A stretch of 64,000 bases of DNA from Rhinopithecus roxellana (lineage: Eukaryota > Chordata > Mammalia > Primates > Cercopithecidae), in assembly GCF_007565055.1 (NCBI RefSeq), contig NC_044554.1, positions 13,245,921 through 13,309,920 on the forward strand, read 5' to 3'. Each line of letters opens with the position of its first letter. The stretch's first letter is position 1. The notes under the pieces are model-generated. The model ran no database searches and was not told the DNA's origin. It saw nothing but the letters and a program-made list of their open reading frames with translations. Below, piece by piece: positions 32,346-43,204 of this stretch. The translations under genes were made by a program, and so were the position numbers.

Positions 32346-32923
32346 GTATGTTTTGTGTCTCAAACTCGCTGCAATGCCATAACTAAACTTGGATGAAGAA
32401 AAGTCATTTTCATCCCCTGTAGGATGCTAAAAAGTAAATAACAGGTGCTTGGGGCAGGTGAGCTTCATTACTCTTTCTCATTTTAATCCACACTACTGAT
32501 CTTCTCTGCTTATTGGCATAGGCAGAGAACTTGAACCAATTTTGAGGGAAGGAAGAAGGAGGAATAAATTGGTAATAGGGAATACGTTTAGAGCCTTAAC
32601 CACAGCATTTGAAATAGACCTTTAAATACATGAAAGCAAGAAGAAGGAAGCTTGCAGAAGAGATGGAGTGGGTACCACATATGTTCTCCTAAAAGTTCTA
32701 CCTGTAGTTTCTTGTTTATCCCCAACAAATGAGTAGATCCATGAGACTCACAAAGAGTAGATAAATTCCTCCGTATTCAATGAAATTCTCTTTTTTCATG
32801 TTTCTGTGAATCGAGTAGAAATGTTGCAAATAAGCACACAGCAGATATAATGGTTCAGCTCAAATTTAGAAATAAATGAATAGGATCTTCATAACTTTAG
32901 GATTATTTAGTTCATATATTTAT
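32346..32923. other. unassigned sequence
   Basis: No recognisable repeat, exon or RNA gene. Confidence 0.35.
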
Positions 32924-33207
32924 ATACAGGGTCTTCCTCTGTCCCCCAAGCTGGAGCACAGTGACACGATCACTGCTCACCACAACCTCAACCTCCCAGG
33001 CTCAGGTGATCCTCCACCTTAGCCTCCTGAGTAGCTGGGACCACAGGCATATGCCACCATGTCTGGCTAATTTTTTTTGTATTTTTTGAAGAGATGGGGG
33101 TTTCACCATGTTGCCCAGGATGATCTCAAACTGCTGGGCTCAAGTGATCCTTTCGCCTCAGCCTCCCAAAGTTCTGGGACTACAGGTGTGAGCCGCCACA
33201 TCCAGCC
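32924..33207 (-). mobile_element. AluJ-type SINE
   Basis: 'cagggtcttcctctgtcccccaagctggagcacagtg' to 'gtgagccgccacatccagcc', lacking a clear poly-T tail. Old copy with many changes. Confidence 0.92.
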
Positions 33208-33299
33208 AGAATTCATTTTTAGTTGAAACAATCTTCTAGTTATAATCTCATCAAAGCCTATTTCTTGAAGGCTGAGTGTCTTGGATTACATTCTCCAGA

Positions 33300-34010
33300 G
33301 TTACATGGTTTCAATTCATTTATTTATTTGAAAAATATTTATTGAGCACCTGCTGTATGCCAGGCACTGTTCTAATGCTGCAGACACAGTGGTGAACAAG
33401 ACAGGTAAGGGCCTGGTTTTCTTGAGGCTTATGTTCTGGTGGGTTAAATAACAAATAAATACATGATCAAGCCATGTGAAGAGCTGTCACAAGAGTGTCC
33501 CAGCAGAGAACACAGAAGAGCAAAAACAAACAAGGCATGTTTGAGGGCTTCAGAGTAGTAGACAAGGATCAGAATGTCAGAGTTATGTAGAACAGAGTCT
33601 GAAGGTTGGGTTTTATTCTGGGTGTGGTGCTAAGATACTGGAGGGTATTGAGTGAGGGAAAGACATAATCTGGTTTTTGTTTTCTGAAGCTCACTCTGGC
33701 TGCAGTGGAGCCCAGGAGACCCGGAAGGGGCTAATGCATAGCTAGCGGTAACGGATCATTGTGGTAGCTGTGGAGATGGAGAGAAAAGGATAAACTCGAG
33801 ATCTATTTTGGAAATGTAGCTGACAGAATTTGCTGACAGATTGGATTGGATTAGATTGGAAAGGGAAGAGTCAACATTTATTTAGAGTTAGGTTGAAGGA
33901 GAATGGCCAGTGACTTGGCAGAAAAAGTAGCAGAGAATGACTACACGGAAGCCAAGAGAAGAAAGCATTTCATAGATCATGTCAAATGCCAAGAGGCTGA
34001 GTAAGACGAA
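33300..34010 (-). mobile_element. L2-type ancient repeat, antisense
   Basis: 33305-33440 is a clear antisense L2 tail ('atttattgagcacctgctgtatgccaggcactgttctaatgctgcagacacagtggtgaacaagac'). The continuation to about 34010 ('gttttattctgggtgtg', 'agctcactctggctgcagtgga', 'gtggtagctgtggagatggagagaa', 'attttggaaatgtagctgacagaatttgctgacagattgg') belongs to a familiar old interspersed repeat that often follows such tails; I am unsure of its name. Confidence 0.6.
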
Positions 34011-34284
34011 AGAGAAGAGGTCGCTAAGTTAGTGACCTGAGGGTTATTGACCTTGACAATAGCCAGTTGACAATAGGCAATTTTATTTGTGTCTTGAGAT
34101 TTTTTTCCAGGAACAGATGACTTCATTTTTGCTTCACCAACAGCCACCATTTTTAGGCTGGTAGCACCCTCAGTGGTTTATTGGCGTGTATGCTGAGCTC
34201 AGCTGACACCCAACTGAATCGTCAGCTGGCTCCTTTGCCCTCTGCATCTCTGTGACCTATAGCACTGATTACTGTGCAGCAGAG

Positions 34285-34404
34285 TGACTGTGAACACTAG
34301 ACAGTGAGCTCCTGAGGGCTAGGACTGTGCCTTGGGCATCCCCTGAGCCCCACCAGGGAGCACTTTTCCTGGCTTCTAGTAGACACTCAGAAGTGTCTGG
34401 GATA
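34285..34404 (+). mobile_element. L2 tail fragment, interrupted by two Alus
   Basis: 'gacagtgagctcctgagggctaggactgtgccttgggcatcccctgagcc...gcttctagtagacactcagaagtgtctggg' is an L2 3' end. It resumes after the Alu pair at 34974 ('aacaggtggataaacagg'). Confidence 0.55.
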
Positions 34405-34658
34405 GGCCGAGGTGGGTGGATCACCTAAGGTCAAGAGTTCGAGACCAGCCTGGCCAACATGGTGAAACCCCGTCTTTACTAAAAATTCAAAAATTATCCA
34501 GGCATGGTGGCACATGCCTATAATCCCAGCTACTCAGGAGGCTGAGGCACGAGAATCGCTGAATCTGGCAGGCGGAGATTACAGTGAGCCAAGATTGTGC
34601 CACTGCATTCCAGCCTAGGTGACAGACCAAGACTGTGTCTCAAAAAAAAAAAAAAAAA
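34405..34658 (+). mobile_element. AluS-type SINE, 5' truncated, with shared target duplication
   Basis: Starts within the left arm at ggccgaggtgggtggatc, so about 45 bases of the 5' end are missing. aagtgtctgggata flanks it at 34391-34404 and reappears after the following AluY at 34960-34973, which shows the AluY landed in this element's A-tail. Confidence 0.93.
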
Positions 34659-34959
34659 GGCCGGGCGCGGTGGCTCAAGCCTGTAATCCCAGCACTTTGG
34701 GAGGCCGAGACGGGCGGATCACGAGGTCAGGAGATCGAGACCATCCTGGCTAACACGGTGAAACCCCGTCTCTACTAAATGCAAAAAACTAGCCGGGCGA
34801 GGTGGCGGGCGCCTGTAGTCCCAGCTACTCGGGAGGCTGAGGCAGGAGAATGGCGTAAACCCGGGAGGCGGAGCTTGCAGTGAGCTGAGATCCGGCCACT
34901 GCACTCCAGACCGGGCGACAGAGCAAGACTCCGTCTCAAAAAAAAAAAAAAAAAAAAAA
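34659..34959 (+). mobile_element. AluY of Old World monkey type
   Basis: Near-consensus copy from ggccgggcgcggtggctcaag to an A-tail of about 23. Diagnostic 'ctcaagcctgtaatccc' and 'gagatccggccactgcactcc' place it in the AluYR-type subfamilies. CpG sites are largely intact, so it is young. Confidence 0.95.
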
Positions 34960-35212
34960 AAGTGTCTGGGATAAACAGGTGGATAAACAGGCAGAAGAAA
35001 GCACTCCTCCTATCCCAAATTCAAGTGCTCTTAGCACCTTCTGCTTTGCCAATATTAGCATATATGGTGGCTGGTGCAAACGCTTATGTACTTATCCACC
35101 CCTCCCCCACCTCACACTCTCAAGGAGCCAGGACCCCTGCCAGGCTCACCATTCAATTCCCTGAGTCCACACAAGGAGTGCTGGATATCAAAAGTTAATG
35201 CCTAATATACTG

Positions 35213-35291
35213 TTTTTGTTTGCTTGGGGTTTTTTTGGTTTTGTTTTTGGTTTTGTTTTTGTTTTTGTTTTTGTTTTTAAAAAAAAAAAAA
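35213..35291 (+). repeat. (TTTTTG)n tract followed by A13
   Basis: ggttttgtttttggttttgtttttgtttttg... then thirteen A. Low-complexity T/G strand asymmetry, then A-rich. Confidence 0.9.
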
Positions 35292-36459
35292 GAATCTTGG
35301 AAGAAAGAAGGAAGGAAGCCAGCAAGGAAGGGAAATTGACTCACCAGTTGTGAATAAGCCAAATTCCACATGTAAGCGAGTACATTCATTTAGAAGACAT
35401 GGCTGCTTGAAAGAGAATGACCAACTCTGTTGAGACGCAGTTGGAAAGGCTGATGCAGGGAGACATCCTTGCTCTGTGAGCAGTGGGGAGTCCATGGCTT
35501 TGATCCCTGACCACAGCTGATTGCTGGAGGGCTCTCACTGTAACGTGACCCCTGGCTTCTGACTCATCACTGGCGTGTCCTTGCCAGTGCAGGCTGCTCC
35601 ATTCCATTCCTCAGAGCTATATCCACTGAGGAGAATTTGGATAACAGTCATTGCTTTATTTAAATCTGAGTAAGGAATGTTAGCAGGGTTGATTCAAAAG
35701 GTCATCTCGGAATTCTCCCTATCCTGAGCCATAAGCAGAGAAGCATCTCCCAAACAGTGCTTTCTCTATAACAGTAAGCCCATAGGAAGAACAAGGGTTT
35801 GGGTGGATGCATACCCTTGGGAAACTGTGCCAGATTCCCCCTCCCAGAGCCTCGTAGCAGCTATTAGCACATTAAAGTGCCAAGGGGTCTTGAAGTCAAA
35901 AACAAAAATGCATCTATTTCACATTGGAGTCACATCGCCCTCATCCAAATTCAGCCACATGCAGTGGGCAACAAGAACAACAAAAATGCATGTTTTTCTA
36001 AGAACATGGCCCTAGACACTAGCTCACCCTTTCAGTCTGGTGTCTGAGCAAATAAACAAAGATATTTCCCAACCCTGGAGGAGAAAGTGGCCATGGGAAG
36101 GGCCCACTGTCTCACATACTACGTATACTGTACTCTTTCAAGAGGAGTTTTGGTCATACAGGATTTTCGATTCCCACCCTGACACTAGAACCCAATCCCA
36201 TGTAAGCTACAGCATTCTACTGTCAATTTTCTTTAGGGAGGCCCTCGGAGTATTCTCAAGGAGCTGATTCTTATGTCTTTATCTGGGGTCACAGAGAGTT
36301 ACTGACTCCTTCCTGGAGTGTCACATGCTAGAAACCTGTGTGCAGGCTTGCCCCTAGATGCTGCAAATCTCTAAAGATACTTCCAAGCTATGTCTTTTCT
36401 AAATCCCAAGTGCTTCTTCCCATGATGTATAGAGCTACTATGCTAGGCTTTCTTTCTGT
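35292..36459. other. unassigned sequence
   Basis: No recognisable repeat, exon or RNA gene in about 1.2 kb. Confidence 0.35.
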
Positions 36460-36494
36460 TTTGTTTGTTTGTTTGTTTGCCTCCCCCCCCCCCC
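36460..36494 (+). repeat. (GTTT)n followed by a C12 run
   Basis: Four to five GTTT units, then 12 consecutive C at 36483-36494. Long pure C runs are rare in primate introns. Confidence 0.92.
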
Positions 36495-36720
36495 GAAAAA
36501 GGTGCTGTTAAACTGATGTTGCATCTCACAATTAATGACATCCTGGAATCGGGGAATACCGTTGATGGTTTGGGTAGGACCTTTCCCTTGTTCCTTTGCA
36601 GGGCCAGGTGCTTCTGAAAACAGAGTGCAAATTTGGGAATCCTGCATAGGAGACGCATAGGAAATAGATAGGTCCGGGGAAAACATAAATTGGGGGGCAT
36701 AAAGGATGAAAGAGTCAGTA
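36495..36720 (-). mobile_element. unnamed interspersed repeat, copy 1 (inverted)
   Basis: Its reverse complement contains 'ttttcagaag', 'aggtcctacccaaacc', 'cgattccaggatgtcattaattgtgagatgc' and 'agcacctttt', which align in order with 38690-38892 on the plus strand. The match weakens towards 36720. I cannot name the family. Confidence 0.6.
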
Positions 36721-37104
36721 AACCATTTCACTATGATGAATCCCACTTCATCTGGAAAAAATAATCTTTTTTTTCCAGAGAAAGCAGCCATTGTCTTTGT
36801 TTTACCATGCTTGAACTACGGATTTCTAAGATTTGGTTTCTGTTATTTGTTTGTTTATTAGCATCATAGATACTTTGCTTTTCTCCCCCTGAATTATTTT
36901 CTCAAATTCCAAAGCCTTCTCTAGGGGTGCATTTTCCTAAGGTAACAATGGCTTAGTTTACATCATGGCTGTGGTTTTCTGCTCATCTTTATAAGTGGCT
37001 GCCTCCACCCCATACGTAATCTTCTTAAACAAGCACCTTCTTAAATGAGGCAACCCTCTTAACCAAAGAGCACTACCATATACTCATTAATAAGAAGGCT
37101 GTGG
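36721..37104. other. unassigned sequence
   Basis: No recognisable repeat or exon. Confidence 0.35.
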
Positions 37105-37409
37105 GGCCAGGTGCGGTGGCTCACACTGTAATCCTAGCACTTTGGGAGGCTGAGGCTTGTGGATTACTTGAACTCAGGAGTTGGAGACCAGCCTGGCCAA
37201 CATGGCAAAACCCCATCTCTACTAAAAATACAAAAAATTAGCCAGGTGTGGTGGTGCACGCCTGTAATCTCAGCTACTGGGGAGGCTGAGGCAGTAGAAT
37301 CGCATGAACCTGGGAGGCAGAGGTTTCAGTGAGCCAAGATCGTGCCACTGCCCTTCAGCCTGGGCGACTGAGGGAGACTCTGTCTCAAAATTAAAAAAAA
37401 AAAAAAAAA
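37105..37409 (+). mobile_element. AluS-type SINE
   Basis: From ggccaggtgcggtggctcac to an A-tail (about 17) that abuts the next Alu directly. Confidence 0.94.
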
Positions 37410-37700
37410 GCCTGTAATCCCAGCACTCTGGGAAGCTGAGGTGGGCGGATCACAAGGTCAGGAGATCGAGACCATCCTGGCTAACACAGTGAAACCCTGT
37501 CTCTAGTAAAAAGACAAAAAAAAAAAAAAAAAAAAAAATAATAGCCAGGCTTCTGTAGTCCCAGCTACTTGGGAGCCTGAGGCAGGAGAATGGTGTGAAC
37601 CTGGGAGGCGGAGCTTGCAGTGAGCCAAGATCGCACCACTGCACTCCAGCCTGGGCCACAGAGTGAGATTCCGTCTCAAAAACAAACAAACAAACAAAAA
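37410..37700 (+). mobile_element. AluY-type SINE, 5' truncated, in the tail of the previous Alu
   Basis: Starts at gcctgtaatcccagcactctggg, lacking the first 20 or so bases. It has an internal A24 run (37517-37540) replacing the normal middle A-rich linker region, and a CAAA-type tail. Confidence 0.92.
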
Positions 37701-38157
37701 AGTTGCTGGCTCTGACTGACCCCCTAATCCTATGACCTGCATTTGTCAGCTCTGGGCATCATCCTGATAGTGACACTAGCTCCGAAAACATGAATCAAGT
37801 CTCCCAGTGCGTTTAAGAAGGCAGGGGCTAGATGGTGTCCCTTTGAAAATTTTCCTCCCACTTTCTTGACTGAGCTGCCTTTGTCATACTCTTACAACAA
37901 ACCCATGGGTCCCTAGGGATTGGTGGTGAGGAACTTCTAGCCCTTACGGCCAGCCTTTGCCTTAGCTGCTCTTTGAGGTGGGTACTGGTGATGGTGGCAG
38001 TGCAGAGCCAGCCTAGGAGACAAGTAGGGTGGCCAGAGGAAGAGGGTGTACCCCAGAGCTGCCCTCCTCTGTGGCTTGTAATATTTGTGACCAAGAAACC
38101 ACTGGGCTTTTTGCCCTCCCCAGTGCCCCATATGGAGACTGAAGAACTATGGTCCTT
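37701..38157. other. unassigned sequence
   Basis: No recognisable repeat, exon or RNA gene. Confidence 0.35.
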
Positions 38158-38173
38158 TCATTTATCTCTTTTT

Positions 38174-38469
38174 TTTTTTTTTTTTTTGGAGGCGGAGTCT
38201 TGCTCCGTCACCCAGGCTGGAGTGCAGTGGCCGGATCTCAGCTCACTGCAAGCTCCGCCTCCCGGGTTCCCGCCATTCTCCTGCCTCAGCCTCCCAAGTA
38301 GCTGGGACTACAGGTGCCCGCCACCTCGCCCGGCTAGTTTTTTGTATTTTTAGTAGAGACAGGGTTTCACTGTGTTCGCCAGGATGGTCTCGATCTCCTG
38401 ACCTTGTGATCCGCCCGTCTCGGCCTCCCAAAGTGCTGGGATTACAGGCTTGAGCCACCGCGCCCGGCC
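38174..38469 (-). mobile_element. AluY of Old World monkey type with perfect 16-bp target duplication
   Basis: 'ggaggcggagtcttgctccgtcacccagg' to 'ggcttgagccaccgcgcccggcc', with 'gtggccggatctcag', the complement of the monkey-specific 'gatccggccactg'. tcatttatctcttttt occurs intact on both sides (38158-38173 and 38470-38485). Few changes from a near-consensus copy; young. Confidence 0.96.
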
Positions 38470-38689
38470 TCATTTATCTCTTTTTAACCACTTCTTCCCA
38501 ACCCTCGCTTGTCTATACAACTATTGATCAATGTTACTACGATCCTGCGTTCCATCCTTTTAAAGTCGTTAGGGGGTTTCTTTTTCATATTTATTTCATT
38601 ATTCAGCCGGCACTGGAGTTGTATTGGGCTGGTAGCACATCCTGGGGAGGAACCATCCATCTGGTTTTGATTTTGATTGGGGGGATTTT

Positions 38690-38892
38690 TAGGGTGAAGT
38701 GCTCATTTTTCCTGAGATACCTGGGCCTATATCTTCCCCTTGTGTCTCCTGTTTAGCTTTTCCCACTGCTTTTTCAGAAGTGAAAGAGCAGACAGAAGGT
38801 CCCCTACAAACAGTTAACTGTGGTATTTTCTCGATTCCAGGATGCCATTAATTGTAAGGTGCCACATCCATTAAATAGCACCTTTTCCCAGG
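38690..38892 (+). mobile_element. unnamed interspersed repeat, copy 2
   Basis: 'gggcctatatcttccccttgtgtctcct', 'ttttcagaag', 'aggtcccctacaaac', 'cgattccaggatgccattaattg' and 'aaatagcacctttt' pair in order with the reverse complement of 36495-36720. Sequence 38486-38689 before it is unassigned. Confidence 0.6.
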
Positions 38893-39295
38893 TGCCGGGG
38901 ACACTTCAAGGACAGTCTTGTCATCCACCCAGCACTGGCGAGCAGAAAGAGATGGGTAGAGTGTGGCAGTGCAGGGCATGGGCCGGGCAGTGTACCAAGA
39001 GCAGCTTCTAGCACCATATGACTAGGTCATAATTAACCCACACATGTCCCTTCTTGTCTTCTGGGAGTCAGGTGCTTCACTTTCCCTTTGGCTTAGAGTT
39101 TAGTTCAAAATAGAAAATAATGAAGCTTCAATGGTCTGGGAGTTTCCTGCTTCTTGTGAGATACCCCTGATAATTGTCATGTAAATTAACTAGTCCTATA
39201 GCAGCTAGGCCACACATAGGAAAAAAACCACACCACTGCTAGATGGTAATTTAGGAATGCGATTTTAGTTTTCGGATGTAAAGGGTGGTGAGGGC
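38893..39295. other. unassigned sequence
   Basis: No recognisable repeat or exon. Confidence 0.35.
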
Positions 39296-40560
39296 GTGGC
39301 CTTACTATTGTTTTATTTTTGATACTTGTTTAATTTATAGTGGTCAGAGAACATTATAGGTTATCCATTTTATAATTCATGATAACTTCCTTTGTGACTA
39401 GCTAGCATGTGAACCACTTTTGTAAATGTCTCACATGATTGAAAAATGTATATAATCTCTATTGTGTGCAGAGTTCCATACATTTATTTTATATTTTGTA
39501 ATTTAGATCATGTATGATTAGAAAATTTATTTAATCTCTCTTTTGTGTGCAGGCTTCCATATATTGTTTATTTTGTTTAAATCTTGTTCATTCTTGCCAT
39601 TTTTTGTCTGCTTGCTCTGTAATTTCTGAGAAGAGAGTTTTAAGTCTCCTATGATAGTTGTAAGTGTGTCAGTCTCTCCTGTAACTCTGACAGCTTTTGC
39701 TTTAGAATTTTGAGGCTGTCCTGTTGGGTACATGTAAGCTTAATTGTGACGTCTTTTTAGTAGTGTTGTCTTTGTGCCTATTAATGCTTTTGCCTTAGGT
39801 TCTATTTTATCTGATTAACATTGCTATTCAATTTTCTTTGGGTCAATATGTATTTGCCTCATTTGTTTCTTTCTAATCTTTTATTTTCAACTTTTCTGTG
39901 TCATTTTGTTTTAGGTGTCTCTCTTGTAAAGCAGTATATAGCTGGCTTTTTAAAAAGTCCAATCTGACCAGGCGCAGTGGCTGATGCCTATAATCCCGGC
40001 ACTTTGGGAGGCCAAGGTAGGCAGATCACCTGACGTCAGGAGTTCGAGACCAGCCTGGCCAACATGGTGAAACCCCATCTCTACTAAAAATACAAAAATA
40101 AGCCAGGCATGGTGACATGTGCCTATAATCCCAGCTACTCAGGAGGCTGAGGCAGGAGAATTGCTTGAACCCAGGAGGCGGAAGTTGCAGTGAGCAGAGA
40201 TCATGCCACTGCACTCCAGCCTGGACAACAGAGCAAGACTCCGTCTCAAAAAAAAAAAAAAAAAAAAAAAAGTCCAATCTGATATTGTCTTTTAATAGAT
40301 GAGTTTTATCCATTTACAATTATTGTAATTACTTTATATATTTGGACTTATTTCTAACTTCTAATTTATATTTCTGTTTACATTGCTTTTTATTTGCTTC
40401 TTTGTTCTCCTTTTCTGCCTTCCATTAGATTAGTACAATTTTCCTTACCCTGTCCCCATTTTTCCCCCTGCTATCTTGGTCACAATAGACTTTATTTCTA
40501 ACACCTATGTGTTTAATGATTGCCACTATGTTTTTAACATGCATACAGAACTTTAGTTTT
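39296..40560 (-). mobile_element. degraded L1 LINE, antisense ORF2-region fragment, split by an Alu
   Basis: T-rich plus strand with L1-antisense blocks: 'agtggtcagagaacattataggttat', 'tcacatgattgaaaaatgtatataatc', 'ttgctctgtaatttctgagaagag', 'ctcctatgatagttgtaag', 'gtttaggtgtctctcttgtaaagcagtata', resuming after the Alu with 'tattgtcttttaatagatgag', 'ccatttacaattattgtaattactt'. No open ORF2 remains. Confidence 0.7.
39968..40270 (+). mobile_element. AluS-type SINE with 16-bp target-site duplication
   Basis: aaaaagtccaatctga lies at 39952-39967 and again at about 40267-40282, merging with the A-tail. Inserted into the old L1. Confidence 0.95.
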
Positions 40561-41056
40561 TAAAGACTAAAGTTATCCAAGATCTCTATCTTCTCAGATA
40601 ACACAACGATCTTTGCTTACTTTACCCACTTACAGTCAACTGGTAATCACAATAAAGAATTGAAATCATGGCCCAAAACACTGGCAGTGCTTCTCAGCCT
40701 ACTAATTCATAGGCGATTAGAGGCACCCTGATTAATTTATGAAGCATGAACTTTTTGCCGATTCACTGTTTTACACCCTGAGATGCTTTGGGGCACATCT
40801 CAAGTTCAAGTGATACTTCATTCATAGCTCATAGTCTATCTCTCAAGTTCCCGAAAGTGTTCTCAAGTAGGATTGGACAAAGGGGAACTCAGAATCCTGT
40901 TATCCACTACTAGGACCTATTTTCATAAATCAGATCTGTCGTTTGTCATAATTTTCAGTGAGAACATCAGGGGGCTCCTCCTCCCTGCTTGACACCTGCT
41001 TCCCTGTTGTTTTATTTTTTTAATTATTATTTTATAAAACACCTGTTCCCTCTTCC
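40561..41056. other. unassigned sequence, possible MITE trace
   Basis: 40680-40860 ('ggcagtgcttctcagcctactaattcata') starts like a MER5-type element but I cannot follow it further. Confidence 0.3.
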
Positions 41057-41535
41057 TTTGATTCTCAAACTTTACTGTGCATATACATCTTCCAAAAAAT
41101 CTTGTTAAAATGCAAATTCTGATGCTATTCAGTAGGTCTGTATTTTTATTATTTTTTATATTTATTTATTTTTTGAGATGGAAACTTGCTCTGTCACCCA
41201 GGCTGGAGTGCAGTGGCACGATCTCAGCTCACTGCAACCTCCGCCTCCAGGGTTCAAGCAATTCTGCTGCCTCAGCCTCCTGAGTAGCTGGGATTACAGG
41301 TACCCACCACCACACCCAGCTAAGTTTTGTATTTTTAGTAGACACGGGATGTCACCATGTTGGTCGGGCTGGTCTTGAACTCCTGACCTCGTGACCCACC
41401 TGCCTTGGCCTCCCAAAGTTCTGGGATTACAGATGTGAACCACTGCACCCAGCCCAGGTCTATTTTTGACATGATTCTTGGTGATGCTGGTGCTTTTGGC
41501 CCACAGACCCCACTTTGAGAAGCAAGTGCTTAGAG
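41057..41535. mobile_element. MER5-type hAT MITE split by an Alu
   Basis: Left part 'gattctcaaactttactgtgcatatacatcttccaaaaaatcttgttaaaatgcaaattctgatgctattcagtaggtctg'. Right part 'cttggtgatgctggtgcttttggcccacagaccccactttgagaagcaag'. The Alu at 41167-41454 sits between them, with 'aggtctattttt'-like duplications. Confidence 0.85.
41167..41454 (-). mobile_element. AluS-type SINE
   Basis: 'gagatggaaacttgctctgtcacccagg' through 'gatgtgaaccactgcacccagcc', inserted into a MER5-type element. Confidence 0.94.
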
Positions 41536-43204
41536 AACAGAATTTAGCTAGGAAACTTAAGTTTCAGCTCTAGGTCATGGTTCCTTGATACTTACAGAAT
41601 AACAGATAAAGAAACTTTCTCTTTGAAGGGGTTGGGGTTCAGGATTATTTTAACTCTAAAGGTCTTCTTAAGGTCTGGCAGGGTCTCTCCGTCCCTCCTT
41701 GGGCTCAGATCAGAATGGCTGAAAGTGAGTGGTCATTCAGTGCTCTGTGAAGTCCCTCCACCTCCGCCCCCAATTCCTCTGCTGTCCCTCTTGAGGTCAG
41801 CACAGCACACACTTCTAGTCTCAGGCCTGTCACTGTGTCATTTAGATGTGACTCATGTGAGTCAGTGCCCTGAGGAAAAGTCTGCCTGGGGTTAGGGGCA
41901 GGCTTCCTGGTAATTTATGTTTAACACAAGCTTTTAATAGAGATACACTCCTAAGTAGTAACCAGGAAAAAGATTCTCTCCTGTTAATGGGTATCCATTT
42001 ATAGGACTCAGCTGTTGAAGCTCAAGGGTAGCATTAGGCTTAAGCTTAATCTTCTGTATACCGTAATTTACAGCACTGAGTAAAGCATTGTATGTACAAC
42101 TATTTCAGTCATTTGCCATGATAAATAGCTATTGCTCTTGGCAGAGCAGAAACGCCATCTATGCTTTCCATTTATGAATATTGAATTGTCTCAGGCAGGC
42201 TTTTGCCATAAGTTTTTAAAGGGGAAATCCCCAACTAATCACATCGCCACACTGGCCCAAAATGTCATCTCCCTGCTACGAGCACCAGTCAGATCTTAAT
42301 CCAGGCAGCAATTCTGCAGTGCATGTGTTTCTGGTGAAGCCTGCACAAAGCACTTGTAGCAATTCCAAGTGCAAGTCCTGCTAAAGGCTGCAGTTTTACA
42401 CAGAATGCCACGAGCTGTTAGGGAGAAGATTCAGCTGGTGGCAGAACGTCACTGGCAAGGATGAGGAAAATAACTTAGAGGTGATAATCTGATGCAGGAA
42501 AAATGGAAGGGGCATGATTCTGTCAAATTCCTGATGGTGAAAAGATGATGTCACCTATTGAAACTAAGGAGACAAAAAGGTTAAAGAAAATGCCCAGGCT
42601 ATAAATCCCTAGGGATCCACTCTTCAGGAGCTCAGAGACACATATGCCTTCTACCAGTCTTCTTCTCTTCAGATACTGTATTCCCTGCTGGCTGGGAGGA
42701 AGCAAAGTGGATATTCGTATAGGACATCCAGGTAGAATGACCATCTTCTCCTGGGAAATCCCTTAGGCCTGAGTCAGCAGGTCACCCTACACTCAGTCTT
42801 CCAGAAATTTTCCATCTTCACCCCCCATTCCTTCCCACCAACAAACTTCCTGTGCCCGAGGAACTAAAATACTCAGGCTGGTATTCTTTAATTTGTCTCA
42901 CGTTTCTGTGTACCCACTATGTGTCAAGCATTGCCTGAGTGGTGGGATAAGAGAGTCCAGCACGAACATGAGACAGCGAACACACAAAATAGTGTGCTGT
43001 CACCTGTTTTTGAATACCATGAGGTAGACTGGCATGGTCACGCTTCCATGGTCACGCTCCCAAAAGCCACTTCTCAGCAATGTCTCTGGAAGATGATTCC
43101 TCTGAAAACAGTTGAGAGGCTTCTGTTCTCACAACCGCCTTTTGAGCTTGATCATTTGCCTGTAGAAATATCTTCCATTTCTACAGCATCTTGCTGTTTC
43201 CAAA
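41536..43204. other. repeat-poor unassigned sequence; candidate conserved element
   Basis: About 1.7 kb without Alu, MIR or L2 that I can identify. The part at 42010-42480 has balanced, complex composition unlike decayed repeats. It contains a 14-bp tandem duplication at 43033-43060. Confidence 0.35.
43033..43060 (+). repeat. 14-bp tandem duplication
   Basis: catggtcacgcttc (43033-43046) followed at once by catggtcacgctcc (43047-43060), one mismatch. Confidence 0.9.

Noticed and set aside
39527..39733. Minus-strand ORF within the old L1
   Set aside because: Short remnant inside a degraded L1; no intact ORF2 motif remains.
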